Assembly (NCBI GenBank): GCA_030731845.1
Contig: JANQTF010000315.1
Span: 1 to 35,903 of the forward strand
From: Bacteroidia bacterium
GTDB taxonomy: Bacteria; Bacteroidota; Bacteroidia; J057
Direction of reading: 5' to 3'
DNA length: 35,903 nucleotides
Numbering within the stretch: the stretch's first letter is position 1; every line of letters starts with the position of its first letter. This document shows positions 16,896-25,301 of the stretch, piece by piece. The notes under the pieces were generated by a model. It was not told the DNA's origin. It was given only the letters and a program-made list of their open reading frames with translations, and made no database searches. The position numbers and the translations under genes were made by a program.

Positions 16896-17438
16896 TCAGA
16901 TGGCCGGACCAAAGTCGATCAAAGATTGGATACGGTTGGAGTAAGGAAGGAGGTTTTTTTGTCCAGAGAGGGCCGGAAGCCCTACCAAAAAGCAAAAACC
17001 AACAACCTGAGCCCCAAGTTGGGTAGCCAGGTTCGCTGCAGCAGCAGAGGTACCACCAGTTGCCAACAGATCGTCGTGGATCAAGACCACATCGCCTGGT
17101 ATAATCGAGTCTTTGACCGATTCCAATACGGCCTTTCCATACTCTAACTCATAAGATACCGAAACAGTTTCGGGAGGGAGCTTTCCGGCCTTTCTCACCA
17201 TCACAAACCCGGCGTTGAGCAGGCCGGCGATCTGTGGGCCGAGGAGAAACCCACGGCTATCTACGCCCACCACCTTGGTGATGCCGTCTTGCATCCAGGG
17301 CGTGGCAAGTTCTTGGGAACAGCGCTCTACGAGGCGTGGCTGCAGAAATATGGGGCTAATATCCCGAAACAAAATGCCTGGAATCGGAAAATCAGGAACC
17401 GCTCTGATGTGGGCCGAAAGCTCTTCTTGAATGGACAT
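16896..17438 (-). CDS. apt: Adenine phosphoribosyltransferase
   Basis: The 180-residue length is normal for the family. It converts adenine and PRPP to AMP in the purine salvage pathway. The N-terminus has the Apt-specific DFPIPGILFRDISPIF. Then come GVDSRGFLLGPQIA, the flexible-loop region VRKAGKLPPETVSVSYELEYG, and the PRPP-binding motif VVLIHDDLLATGGTSAAA, where His replaces the more usual Val before the acidic pair. The ATG at 17438 gives the expected start. The gene is followed at 44 bases by the acyl-CoA dehydrogenase on the same strand, a chance or loose association. Confidence 0.96.
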   Translation of the reverse strand: MSIQEELSAHIRAVPDFPIPGILFRDISPIFLQPRLVERCSQELATPWMQDGITKVVGVDSRGFLLGPQIAGLLNAGFVMVRKAGKLPPETVSVSYELEYGKAVLESVKDSIIPGDVVLIHDDLLATGGTSAAAANLATQLGAQVVGFCFLVGLPALSGQKNLLPYSNRIQSLIDFGPAI

Positions 17439-17535
17439 GCGATGGGGTGATTGCTAGACAACTTGAGAAATAGACCTATCCCGCCAGATTCGAAAAAACC
17501 TGGAAGGGATCAAGATAAAGGTAAGAAAAACTTCT

Positions 17536-18714
17536 TCAGAGATGGTAGTAGAGTTGCAATCCCTCGAGAGCCGCAGGGGTGATGCCTGGAACTTGGGCCA
17601 CCTCTTCCCAATTGTCAAAACGGCCCAGTTCTTTGCGATAACTCACTAAGGCATCGGCAAGCGCCTGATCCAGAAAAGGATAAAAAGCCAGGCTCTTGGA
17701 GTAGGCGCGGTTAAGATCGCGCTTAGGATACTGAGACAGTTCGCCAACAGTTATATATGGCTCCAACAAGTCAAAGTGATCCTTGGTGAGTCCATAAACA
17801 AGCTGCAATTGACTTGGATCTGTAAAAAACCCAAGAAGTTTTCGGTAGCGAATAATTCGTTGAGAGAGTACGCTGCCGATGCCTGGCACAGACATGAGCA
17901 AGGTGGTATCGGCTTCATTGATATTGACCGAGCCGAGGGGTGGGCGCACAGGACTAGCGTAGCGACTTTCTACAGAACCCGATGGCGCAGGCGCGCCTCT
18001 GCTTACCCCTTGACCACGTTCCTGCGGGCTCGCATGAGCAGACTGCTGTGGGTAATCAGACAGGTTTCTCGCGGAGAGCGTGAGATGCGGGGCGATTTCC
18101 TCGAATGTTTCGGGAGACAGATGATACAGATTCCTGAGTTCCTCGATGGAGGAAAATCCTCTTTTAGCCTCCCGAAAATTGACGATCCGCTGGCTCAGGA
18201 CTCCCCCAATCCCTGGCAACTGCTCCAATTCCTTGGCTGTGGCGAGATTAAGGTCAATATCGGGTCCTGTATATCCTTTTTTGGTGGAATGGGCAAAATG
18301 GGCTCGACTTTCCTTGACAGGGATGGTGAGGCTATCCACAAATAACTGGCCCCGAATGCTGGCCAAGGTCTCTGGAGGAAGATTAAAAACCTTGGATAAC
18401 TGATCTACGGAGCGAAAGCCACCAAGGCTATTTCGGTATTTGATGATTCTGGCAGCCAACACCTTCCCAATTCCAGGGAGCTGGGTCCAATCGGCTGAAT
18501 CAGCAAGATTGATATCTAAGCGCAGGGTAGTTTGAACGGGTAGATCAGGCTGATCGAAGGTTGAATCAAGCAATGCGAAGGCATGCCTGTCGAGGGGCTT
18601 TGGCTGCGGGGACCAATTCACGAGCAACAGGCAACTGCCTACCAAGAAAAGTAGGGCAGCGAAAACCAGCAAGCCGGTTTTTTGTGTTCGGGTAAAAGTG
18701 AATAATCCCTTCAT
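17536..18714 (-). CDS. Membrane-anchored protein with four helix-hairpin-helix (ComEA-like) units
   Basis: The protein has 392 residues. A short basic N-terminus (MKGLFTFTRTQKTG) and one hydrophobic helix at about 14-33 suggest a membrane anchor with the rest outside the cytoplasm. Four ComEA-type units follow. Unit 1 is at about 66-126 (LDINLADSADW, LPGIGKVLAARI). Unit 2 is at about 153-213 (DLNLATAKELEQLPGIGGVL). Unit 3 is at about 262-322 (VNINEADTTLLMSVPGIG). Unit 4 is at about 332-392 (DLNRAYSKSL), in which GIG is replaced by FLD. A low-complexity linker rich in Pro, Ser and Arg lies between units 2 and 3. HhH units bind DNA backbone non-specifically, and ComEA binds incoming DNA in natural transformation. 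A DNA-uptake role is therefore plausible but not shown; it could also be a scaffold protein. Confidence 0.85.
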   Translation of the reverse strand: MKGLFTFTRTQKTGLLVFAALLFLVGSCLLLVNWSPQPKPLDRHAFALLDSTFDQPDLPVQTTLRLDINLADSADWTQLPGIGKVLAARIIKYRNSLGGFRSVDQLSKVFNLPPETLASIRGQLFVDSLTIPVKESRAHFAHSTKKGYTGPDIDLNLATAKELEQLPGIGGVLSQRIVNFREAKRGFSSIEELRNLYHLSPETFEEIAPHLTLSARNLSDYPQQSAHASPQERGQGVSRGAPAPSGSVESRYASPVRPPLGSVNINEADTTLLMSVPGIGSVLSQRIIRYRKLLGFFTDPSQLQLVYGLTKDHFDLLEPYITVGELSQYPKRDLNRAYSKSLAFYPFLDQALADALVSYRKELGRFDNWEEVAQVPGITPAALEGLQLYYHL

Positions 18715-18994
18715 TCAGGGCTAACAAACAATTAATTTTGGGCCAATCTAAATAAATGGATTTCTGATTAAAAGACCCTTGTAGAAAATATTGAACGATC
18801 AGACAATATTCCCTCCCAAACTGTCATAAATGACCTTCGAGCTGTTGCGAGCAGACATGATGCGCAAGGACTGCGTTTCGTCGGTCAGTGATATCTGTAA
18901 CTATTTTCAACTATTATATAACACATAGCGAAGGTTATCACATGACCTTTATATCCAATATTCAAACACCCATCCGTCTAACTCTTATTCAAAT

Positions 18995-19306
18995 ATGAAA
19001 AAGCTACCTCTTTTTGTGATCACGATCTGCCTGCTGCTATCCTTTTATCCACAGGAGATACAGGCCGCTGCCACTGCTCCTGCCTCACAGCCAATCAGTG
19101 CTGACTCTACGACTCTGGAAGTGCTGACCCTCCGCCTCAACGAGCTCAAAGGGCTAGACAAGTCTGAGATGAACGCACCAGAGAAACAAGAAATTCGCAG
19201 GGAAGTACGCAAAACCAAAAAGGAGATCAATAGCATAGGCAACGGGGTGTACCTCTCTGGCGGGGCAATTTTGGTAATTATTTTGGTTCTGATTCTCATC
19301 TTGTAA
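18995..19306 (+). CDS. Small secreted/membrane protein, unknown function
   Basis: The protein has 103 residues and was not recognised as a named family. Residues 1-24 form a signal peptide (MKKLPLFVITICLLLSFYPQEIQA). The middle, about 40-80, is a charged, probably coiled-coil segment (LRLNELKGLDKSEMNAPEKQ then EIRREVRKTKKEI). The last 20 residues are a hydrophobic helix (LSGGAILVIILVLILIL) running to the C-terminus. It is likely a periplasmic stalk with a C-terminal membrane anchor. It is followed at 39 bases by another small membrane protein on the same strand, so the pair may form one transcript. Confidence 0.75.
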   Translation: MKKLPLFVITICLLLSFYPQEIQAAATAPASQPISADSTTLEVLTLRLNELKGLDKSEMNAPEKQEIRREVRKTKKEINSIGNGVYLSGGAILVIILVLILIL

Positions 19307-19345
19307 GATGAGAATGTCCACAACAACCTTTCACTCCCCTTGGCC

Positions 19346-19531
19346 ATGCCTTTACTGAATGTATTAATTCTCTTAATTGCTGCAGGAGTCATTCTTTGGC
19401 TCGTGAATACCTATATCCCCATGGATGCGAAGATCAAGAGGATCCTCAATATTGTGGTGGTGATTGCGGTAATTGTGTGGTTGCTCCAAATATTTGGGAT
19501 TTTAAGCAGCCTGCAAGGAATCAATATATAG
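19346..19531 (+). CDS. Thivi_2564 family small membrane protein
   Basis: The protein has 61 residues from the ATG at 19346; a TTG two codons earlier is an unlikely start. It has two transmembrane helices, about 1-20 and 35-55, around the conserved NTYIPMDAKIKRILN. This matches the small Thivi_2564 family (MPLLNVLILLI...GVILWLVN..IPMDAKIK.ILN). The function of the family is unknown. It directly follows the 103-residue small membrane protein. Confidence 0.85.
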   Translation: MPLLNVLILLIAAGVILWLVNTYIPMDAKIKRILNIVVVIAVIVWLLQIFGILSSLQGINI

Positions 19532-19535
19532 GAAC

Positions 19536-19603
19536 GCTTCCGCGACGGAAGCCCCTATTATAAGACAACCACCTTCCACTTTTCTTCGTGAATCGTGGAA
19601 GGT
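19536..19603. terminator. Two hairpins in the convergent gap before the histidine kinase
   Basis: GCTTCCG-CGA-CGGAAGC (19536-19552) and ACCTTCCAC/GTGGAAGGT (19571-19603, 15-base loop) lie between the plus-strand small gene and the minus-strand kinase gene, which converge. Both lack a strong U-tract, but position suggests bidirectional transcription termination. Confidence 0.5.
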
Positions 19604-19651
19604 TAATCATAATATTTCATGCTGGGGCTTTGTTTGAAACAGAATCATTGG

Positions 19652-20416
19652 TCAGGAGTAGCCCTGCACCGGAAACCGGAGAGAAATACTCGTACCCTGT
19701 CCGGGAACAGAATCGATTTCCATCGATCCCCCCATGGTGTAAATAGCTTTATTGGCCAGAAACAACCCGAGTCCAGAGCCTTTACTGTGAGGATTTTCTT
19801 TTGCAAATAAATCAAAAGCGCGAGCCAAAAAGGCTTTCGACATTCCTTTCCCATTATCATTCACCTGGATCGAGAGAAAATCATCTTCTTTCTCCACGAT
19901 CACCTTCACCCATTTTTCTGATTTGGTCGAATCGTGGTGCAGCAACGCATTTGAAACCAGGTGCTGCACAATACTCCTGAGTCTTGCCCCATCTAGTAAT
20001 ACCCGGCAAGGAGTCGCCTCCACAATCAGCTGCGTGGTTTTGGCTTCTGGCCATTCACTCAGCGCTGCGACAGCGTCTTCTATGCTCTCTGCCACATCAA
20101 TCATCCGAGGATTGCTTTCGCTCCCATGTAAGGAGCTTAGCTCTACCAATTCTCCCAACAAACCGCTCAGCTTGCTTGAAACTTGATGGATTCGACTCAA
20201 ATGCATGCGAACCTCCTCTACATCATCTGACATTTGTGCCAACTGCACCAAGCCAGAGATCGTTGCCAATGGTCCGTTTAGGTCATGTGACATTTTATCG
20301 ATCAGGCTGTCAAAAGATCGGAGCACCCTTTCCAGCTCCAAGGGGTGGAAAGAAGCCGGGGGGAGGGAGAAAGAATCGGGAGCCAGGATATCTTGCTGCT
20401 TGGAAAGATTAGGCAT
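19652..20416 (-). CDS. Sensor-less histidine kinase
   Basis: The product has 254 residues from the ATG at 20416; a TTG two codons earlier is possible. The H-box is KMSHDLNGPLATISG with the phospho-accepting H44 (His-Asp pair as in HisKA). The ATPase domain has the N-box HLVSNALLHH (N156), G1 VNDNGKGM, F-box FDLFAKENP and G2 GSGLGLFLA. Only about 35 residues precede the DHp helix, with no PAS, GAF or membrane segment, so the kinase is cytosolic and must receive its signal through a partner. No response regulator gene is adjacent, so it is an orphan kinase. Confidence 0.9.
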   Translation of the reverse strand: MPNLSKQQDILAPDSFSLPPASFHPLELERVLRSFDSLIDKMSHDLNGPLATISGLVQLAQMSDDVEEVRMHLSRIHQVSSKLSGLLGELVELSSLHGSESNPRMIDVAESIEDAVAALSEWPEAKTTQLIVEATPCRVLLDGARLRSIVQHLVSNALLHHDSTKSEKWVKVIVEKEDDFLSIQVNDNGKGMSKAFLARAFDLFAKENPHSKGSGLGLFLANKAIYTMGGSMEIDSVPGQGTSISLRFPVQGYS

Positions 20417-20422
20417 AGACAA

Positions 20423-20847
20423 TTGCTTGGGAAAAGCAGGAAACGAATCATCAAAATCGATATCTCAACAGGGCAAGATCTGTTCCACATTTGATAAATT
20501 CTGCATTGCCCTGGGCGAAAAGTCAAGCTAAATCCCTTGCTACGCTCCCCCTTTTCGATCCTGTTTCCTTTTCTATCAAATCGGGCCCCTATTAAGCAGA
20601 CTTTGTACGATGGCGGCCTTTTCTGCCTCACATCAGGTTGCAGGAAAAAAAACCATTGAGCGAATGATATGGCAGAAGGCTAGAAACGGCGCTAAAAAGT
20701 CTAATTGTCTAAGACAAAGAAAAATTAACGATAAACCGCAGCAAGCAGCCTCAGAACGAGGAATGCCAGGGCCAAGAAATTCCCAAAATTAGAAATAGCA
20801 TACCCAGATTGAGGAGATCCGATAGCGTAAGGAACCAGAATTCTACC
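20423..20847. other. 425-base intergenic region, no confident gene
   Basis: The region lies between the kinase gene and the TraB-like gene, both on the minus strand. It contains a near-palindrome TTGTCTAAGACAA at 20705-20717 and, on the minus strand, a hydrophobic reading frame of 40 codons without ATG directly after the traB stop (20725-20847). A 60-codon plus-strand frame at 20610-20792 has no features of a protein. No RNA gene seen. Confidence 0.5.
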
Positions 20848-21762
20848 TTAACGCAACACCGGATGGAGCTGATATCCTGCTTTTTTTAGCAGATGAATTA
20901 GGCCATATTCCCCCGGAAGCTGCACAGCGTGCACGGCAATAAGTAGCTGCTCTCGCTCCATGAGGCCAGGAAGCCGTTCTAGCCAGTCTGCATTTCTGGC
21001 TTCGATGAGGGTACTGGTATTGCTTCCGAATTCAGGAATGTTTTTGGATAAGAGCCATACCATTTCCAGATCCTGCTTCCAATATTCGCGCAGCAAGTCA
21101 TGGTAATTAAGACAAAGCCTGCGCTTGTGTGCGAGGGTATTCATGAGCATATTGGTTTGCTCCCCAAAACTATAAGCTTCAAGCCAGGCTTCCCGTGCCC
21201 ACCCGTTGGTGAGCGGAGTCACCGGCAACTTCGTCACCTGATAGAGATATTGCTCATAATTGATCGGAGGATTGGCCTCAGAGTAGCCGAGGCAATAGTC
21301 GCACATAAATTGCCAGGAGAGCAGGGCGGGTTGGTAGCGCCCCATCAACTTGTAAAGCGATACTGCAGAAAGGCTGTCTCGCACAAAGGTCTGAAGGGTA
21401 GCATATTCCCTTTTTGTCAAGAGCTCTTCAAGGGTAGAATCTATCGGCACAGTGCCCCTATAGAGGTGGTCCTTGTCCATTTGTACGGGATGCACTTCCA
21501 TCACAAGCCGATCCACCTCTTTTACAACGACATCAAGTCCCGGCACAAGGAAAAACGCATCAGCAGGAACTTTGTACAGGATCCCATACAAATAGGAGGG
21601 TCGTGAAAGCCGCGGCCCACTAATTTCCCAGAGCACATTTTTCACCGGACTCACACGAATCGGCTGATGAAGAAGGTCCACCACTTCGGGGCTGTTGTTT
21701 TGCCCCAAAACGGGAACCCAACAGCCAGCGATATATAGGAATATAACGAGTCGAAGAAGCAT
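20848..21762 (-). CDS. TraB/GumN family protein, probably non-catalytic
   Basis: The protein has 304 residues from the ATG at 21762, chosen because MLLRLVIFLYIAGCWVPVLGQ is a good signal peptide. The family pattern is recognisable: VLWEISGPRLSRPSYLYGIL at the N-terminus, a central VDRLVMEVHP, and AVHAVQLPGEYGLIHLLKKAGYQLHPV at the C-terminus. TraB/TIKI-type proteases carry two GxxH motifs, usually YLYGTIH and VGAxHLPG. Here these positions read GILY and HAVQ, so both histidines and one glycine are replaced. The fold is probably kept while metal binding is lost. Secreted or periplasmic; role unknown. It has its own likely promoter overlapping the end of rocD. Confidence 0.85.
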   Translation of the reverse strand: MLLRLVIFLYIAGCWVPVLGQNNSPEVVDLLHQPIRVSPVKNVLWEISGPRLSRPSYLYGILYKVPADAFFLVPGLDVVVKEVDRLVMEVHPVQMDKDHLYRGTVPIDSTLEELLTKREYATLQTFVRDSLSAVSLYKLMGRYQPALLSWQFMCDYCLGYSEANPPINYEQYLYQVTKLPVTPLTNGWAREAWLEAYSFGEQTNMLMNTLAHKRRLCLNYHDLLREYWKQDLEMVWLLSKNIPEFGSNTSTLIEARNADWLERLPGLMEREQLLIAVHAVQLPGEYGLIHLLKKAGYQLHPVLR

Positions 21763-21795
21763 GATAGGAAGAGCATTGACCGATAGAACACAACG

Positions 21796-21803
21796 CAAAT
21801 TTA
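21796..21803 (-). promoter_or_regulatory. Candidate -7 box for the TraB-like gene
   Basis: On the minus strand the sequence TAAATTTG is an exact match to TAnnTTTG, 33 bases upstream of the ATG at 21762. No exact TTG sits 19-21 bases further upstream, so the call is tentative. Confidence 0.35.
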
Positions 21804-21810
21804 CCGGGAT

Positions 21811-23058
21811 TTATTGGCGAAAGCCCAGAATCGTTTGCGAAATTATGTCACACGCGTCCGTCAATTCTTCGTCGGTGATCACAAGTGGGGGGGCAAATCG
21901 AATGATATTTCCGTGTGTAGGCTTAGCCAGCACCCCATTCTCGGCGAGGGCCAGGCAAATGCGCCAGGCACAATCTCCTTCTGGATCGTCATGAATGACA
22001 ACGGCATTGAGCAAGCCTTTGCCACGAACCAGCGACACAAGTTCGGGACGCTGCTTTTGAAGATCGGCCATTCGTTGGCGAAAATAGATACCCGCTTGCT
22101 CCGAACGCTCGGCAAGCTGCTCATCTACGAGCACCTGAAGCGCTGCTACAGCCACCATGCAGGCCAAGGGGTTGCCACCGTAGGTAGAGCCGTGCTCACC
22201 TGGTTTGATGCAGAGCATGATTTCATCATCTGCCAACACTGCCGATACGGGCAAAACGCCGCCTGAGAGGGCTTTGCCCAAAATCAGGATATCGGGCCGA
22301 ACTCCCTCGTGGTCGCAGGCGAGCATTTTGCCTGTGCGCGCCAGACCGGTTTGCACCTCGTCGGCAATCAAGAGCACATTGTGCTTCTTACATAGTGCAA
22401 ATGCGCTAGAAAGGTAGCCATCATCGGGCACCACCACGCCTGCTTCCCCCTGGATCGGCTCTACCATAAACGCCGCCACATTGGGGTCTTGAAGGGCTTG
22501 CTCCAGTGCAGCAAGATCATTATAAGGGACCAATTCAAAGCCGGGCATATATGGCCCAAAGCCTTGATAGCTACTCGGATCGGAAGAAGAAGAAATGGCT
22601 GCCATGGTCCTTCCCCAAAAGTTGCCCTCGGCAAAGATCACTTTTGCCTGATTTTCTGCAATGCCTTTTACCTTGTAGGCCCACTTGCGCGCCAGTTTGA
22701 TAGCCGTTTCTCCCCCCTCCACGCCTGTATTCATCGGCAAGACTTTGTCATAGCCGAGGAGCTCCGTGATATATTTCTCATAAGGGCCCAGCACATCATT
22801 GTAAAACGCGCGGGATGTCAGGGTGAGCCGACTCGCCTGATCCACCAGGGCTTTCAGGATGTGTGGGTGGCAATGGCCTTGGTTTACAGCGCTGTATGCA
22901 GATAAAAAATCATAAAATTTTTTGCCTTCGGGGCTCCACACAAACACCCCTTCCCCTTTGGACAAGACAACAGGCAGCGGGTGATAGTTGTGCGCACCAT
23001 AGCGATCTTCGAGGCGAATGGCTTCTTCTGAACTAATCTTGTATCCTGTTGACAACAT
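21811..23058 (-). CDS. rocD: Ornithine--oxo-acid transaminase (ornithine aminotransferase)
   Basis: The enzyme has 415 residues from the ATG at 23058; a 24-codon upstream extension overlaps the promoter leader and is rejected. It is a class III PLP aminotransferase that converts ornithine and 2-oxoglutarate to glutamate semialdehyde and glutamate, linking arginine, proline and glutamate metabolism. Visible are [18 protein letters not shown], an OAT-specific N-terminus, [60 protein letters not shown] with PLP-contact D233, and the Schiff-base lysine K262 in [20 protein letters not shown] follows. The gene is preceded by an excellent promoter and leader of about 95 bases. Confidence 0.96.
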   Translation of the reverse strand: MLSTGYKISSEEAIRLEDRYGAHNYHPLPVVLSKGEGVFVWSPEGKKFYDFLSAYSAVNQGHCHPHILKALVDQASRLTLTSRAFYNDVLGPYEKYITELLGYDKVLPMNTGVEGGETAIKLARKWAYKVKGIAENQAKVIFAEGNFWGRTMAAISSSSDPSSYQGFGPYMPGFELVPYNDLAALEQALQDPNVAAFMVEPIQGEAGVVVPDDGYLSSAFALCKKHNVLLIADEVQTGLARTGKMLACDHEGVRPDILILGKALSGGVLPVSAVLADDEIMLCIKPGEHGSTYGGNPLACMVAVAALQVLVDEQLAERSEQAGIYFRQRMADLQKQRPELVSLVRGKGLLNAVVIHDDPEGDCAWRICLALAENGVLAKPTHGNIIRFAPPLVITDEELTDACDIISQTILGFRQ

Positions 23059-23159
23059 ATTTGTGGAGATTAATAAGGTGGCGGGCGAGAGGAAAAGTGC
23101 AAGGGACTTTGCCGAAGACTTTGCTCCCAATTTACGTTCTCATGGCAACTGTTCAACTT

Positions 23160-23190
23160 CAAAGATAAGCATTACGCCCTCAGGCATCAA
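23160..23190 (-). promoter_or_regulatory. Promoter of rocD
   Basis: On the minus strand TTG (23190-23188), exactly 20 bases, then TATCTTTG (23167-23160) match the Bacteroidota consensus fully in the -7 box. Transcription would start near 23153, giving a leader of about 95 bases. The promoter lies between the dinB-family stop and rocD. Confidence 0.7.
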
Positions 23191-23203
23191 CCTCCAGGGC
23201 AGG

Positions 23204-23716
23204 CTAGAGATATCTTTCCTGCAGAATGTGGAAGTGGTGACGCTCATGCCCTGCTATTACGGCTACCTGGGCCCGCAGAGAAATATCCACCAAATTGGCA
23301 TTACCGACGAGCAGATACTGCTCATCCTCCCAAGGTGCGATCATGGACAGCGTGCAGCGACGCAGATCCTGATACTCTTCCAGCAAGCTGTGGAGTGACC
23401 TTGCATTGAATTTCCCGGCAGGTATATAAGGATCCTGATCAAAACCCGCCATGGGGGTTTTGTCGCCTCTCGAAATCCGAAAAGCCCGATAGGCAAACAG
23501 GCGCTCCGCATCCATGATGTGGCCCAGTACTTCTTTGGGTGTCCATTTACCTTCGGCATATCTGTATTCTTGCTTGTCTTCTGGCAATTGCTCATACCAT
23601 CGCATCAGCATATCTCGGCCAGCAATCAGCATTACCCTGGGATCTTGTCCCTGACTATGCCGCACATAGGTATCATAAAATGGGTGGTACTCTGAGGCAG
23701 GAATGTTCCAAATCAT
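23204..23716 (-). CDS. DinB family protein
   Basis: The protein has 170 residues of the DinB/YfiT-like four-helix-bundle metalloprotein family. Candidate metal ligands are H66 in EVLGHIMDAERLF, and H157 with H161 in AGHERHHFHILQ, the usual H...HxxxH triad. The segment YRYAEGKWTPKEVLGHIMDAE is typical of the Bacteroidota DinB subgroup. Members are thiol transferases or hydrolases in some cases; for this subgroup the reaction is not known. A full TAnnTTTG box for it was not found. It is followed by rocD behind a separate promoter, so it is probably monocistronic. Confidence 0.92.
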   Translation of the reverse strand: MIWNIPASEYHPFYDTYVRHSQGQDPRVMLIAGRDMLMRWYEQLPEDKQEYRYAEGKWTPKEVLGHIMDAERLFAYRAFRISRGDKTPMAGFDQDPYIPAGKFNARSLHSLLEEYQDLRRCTLSMIAPWEDEQYLLVGNANLVDISLRAQVAVIAGHERHHFHILQERYL

Positions 23717-23956
23717 GGGGAAGTGGATGAGTTGGTGATTTTCTTTAAAAAGTTGAATGAGGGAATTTCAGGAATTTGATCCAACCTTTAGGGCCCAAAT
23801 GTCTAAAAGTTCTGTAATACCATGCCGGTCTGGCTAAGCGAAATGCTACTTCCCCTGATTAAGGGCAAGAATCGGCATACATTCTTCCTGAGCCAAGTGG
23901 CTACCCCCTCCTCTGCTTATACCAACCTACCCCAATCCACACATTCCCCTCAACCC

Positions 23957-24454
23957 CTACTCCTTTCTCTTCCAGATCCGGAATGTGTAGGCGAATTCAT
24001 TTTTCTCATCGGCCTGGCAAGCCTCTACCGATTCGAGCTCCCAGTCATGTTTGGTATCAAAGGGAAGAAATGTATCGCCATCTACCTCCGCGTGGACAAG
24101 GGTTTCATACACGTGGTCGGCGATGCCGGATTCTATTGCTTGTTGGTAAATCGTGGCGCCTCCAATAATAAAAGCTTGCTCATCAACCGAAGCCAAGGCA
24201 ATGGCATCTACGAGAGAATGAACCACCTCCACTCCCTCGGCACGCCAGTCCTGATTGTGTGTAATCACGATATGGCGACGATTGGGCAGGGGCTTCCCGA
24301 GCGAATCGAATGTTTTGCGCCCCATGATGATGGTGTGGCCGGTGGTAATTCGCTTAAAAAAACGAAGGTCGCCAGACAAGCTCCAGGGGAGTGCATTGTC
24401 TTTCCCAATCACATCATTCTCTGATCGGGCAAAAATGAGGGAGATATTGGTCAC
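23957..24454 (-). CDS. folA: Dihydrofolate reductase
   Basis: The enzyme has 165 residues and starts with GTG at 24454. It reduces dihydrofolate to tetrahydrofolate with NADPH. The order of motifs is standard: SLIFARSENDVIGKDNALPW, then SGDLRFFKRITTGHTIIMGRKTFDSLGKPLPNR, with the catalytic acidic residue D29, and AFIIGGATIYQQAI for the NADPH-binding glycine pair. The C-terminal strand FAYTFRIWKRK ends as in bacterial DHFR. It lies 37 bases downstream of uppP on the same strand, so it is likely the last gene of that transcript. The stretch between this gene and the DinB gene (23717-23956) holds nothing recognised. Confidence 0.96.
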   Translation of the reverse strand: MTNISLIFARSENDVIGKDNALPWSLSGDLRFFKRITTGHTIIMGRKTFDSLGKPLPNRRHIVITHNQDWRAEGVEVVHSLVDAIALASVDEQAFIIGGATIYQQAIESGIADHVYETLVHAEVDGDTFLPFDTKHDWELESVEACQADEKNEFAYTFRIWKRKE

Positions 24455-24491
24455 AAATCTGACTTAACAAGGGAAAGCTGATGGGCTTATT

Positions 24492-25301
24492 TTATCCGGC
24501 AAAAACCCCGTAGCCGATGGCAATTAAGCCAACTATAAGGCAATAGATGGCAAAATAATCCAGTTTTGCCTTCTTCACGATGCGAATCATCCAGGTACAA
24601 GCTGCAAGCCCAGCGATAAACGCTGCCAAAAATCCAGCAACCAATACTTCATTGGTTACTTCTACCACATGATTCGTAAGGTCCTGCTCGAAATACCCTT
24701 TCAGTTCCAGCAGGGTGCCACCCAAAATAACAGGAATCACCATCAGGAAAGAGAATCGCGCTGCTTTTTCGCGGCTGATGCCGAGCATCAGGGCTGTAGA
24801 AATGGTAGAACCAGAACGAGACACGCCAGGTAGCAATGCCACTGCCTGAGAAATACCTACGATAAAGGCTTTGCCAAAGGAATTGTCACCTGGCTTAGAT
24901 ACGATCCTTGAAGAAGCAAAAAGCAGCCCTGCCGTAACCAGGAGCATGCAACCCACCAACATGATTTTTCCAGAAAACAACTCGTCCATATAGTCACCCA
25001 AGAAGACATAGACAAGCCCAGCAGGAATCATGGAAACGAGGATGTAGGCGGCAAATTTGGTGGAGTCATTCCATTCAAATTTGAAGAGATCCATGATGAT
25101 TTGGAGAATGTCTTTGCGGTAAACGACAACTTTACTGAGATCGGTTGCAGCGTGCACGACAGCGGAAAAGAGAACGGGATCTTCTTTGAGCTCAATCCCG
25201 AGGATGGCTTTTCCAAGCTCAAGGTGTCCGCTACTAGATACTGGCAAGAATTCTGTGAGGCCCTGGATAATGCCCAGGATAATGGATTCGAAAAAGCTCA
25301 T
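24492..25301 (-). CDS. uppP: Undecaprenyl-diphosphate phosphatase
   Basis: The protein is an integral membrane enzyme of 269 residues with about seven to eight hydrophobic segments. It dephosphorylates undecaprenyl pyrophosphate to recycle the lipid carrier of cell-wall precursors. Signature 1 is IIQGLTEFLPVSSSGHLELG, with the conserved E17 and H26. Signature 2 is LLPGVSRSGSTISTALMLGISREKAARFSFLM, with the conserved arginine. The gene is preceded by ftsX and the DUF3098 gene on the same strand, a gene order common in Bacteroidota and linking cell division with envelope synthesis. A hairpin after the DUF3098 gene suggests that uppP may also have its own promoter in the 25302-25503 gap. Confidence 0.96.
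   Translation of the reverse strand: MSFFESIILGIIQGLTEFLPVSSSGHLELGKAILGIELKEDPVLFSAVVHAATDLSKVVVYRKDILQIIMDLFKFEWNDSTKFAAYILVSMIPAGLVYVFLGDYMDELFSGKIMLVGCMLLVTAGLLFASSRIVSKPGDNSFGKAFIVGISQAVALLPGVSRSGSTISTALMLGISREKAARFSFLMVIPVILGGTLLELKGYFEQDLTNHVVEVTNEVLVAGFLAAFIAGLAACTWMIRIVKKAKLDYFAIYCLIVGLIAIGYGVFAG

Noticed and set aside
20705-20717. Near-palindrome TTGTCTAAGACAA
   Set aside because: A single copy without a neighbouring regulator gene; not enough to call an operator.
20610-20792. Plus-strand frame of 60 codons
   Set aside because: Basic, low-information composition typical of chance frames in AT-rich intergenic DNA; no promoter seen.
23822-24424. Plus-strand frame of 200 codons
   Set aside because: Shadow of the dihydrofolate reductase gene on the other strand.
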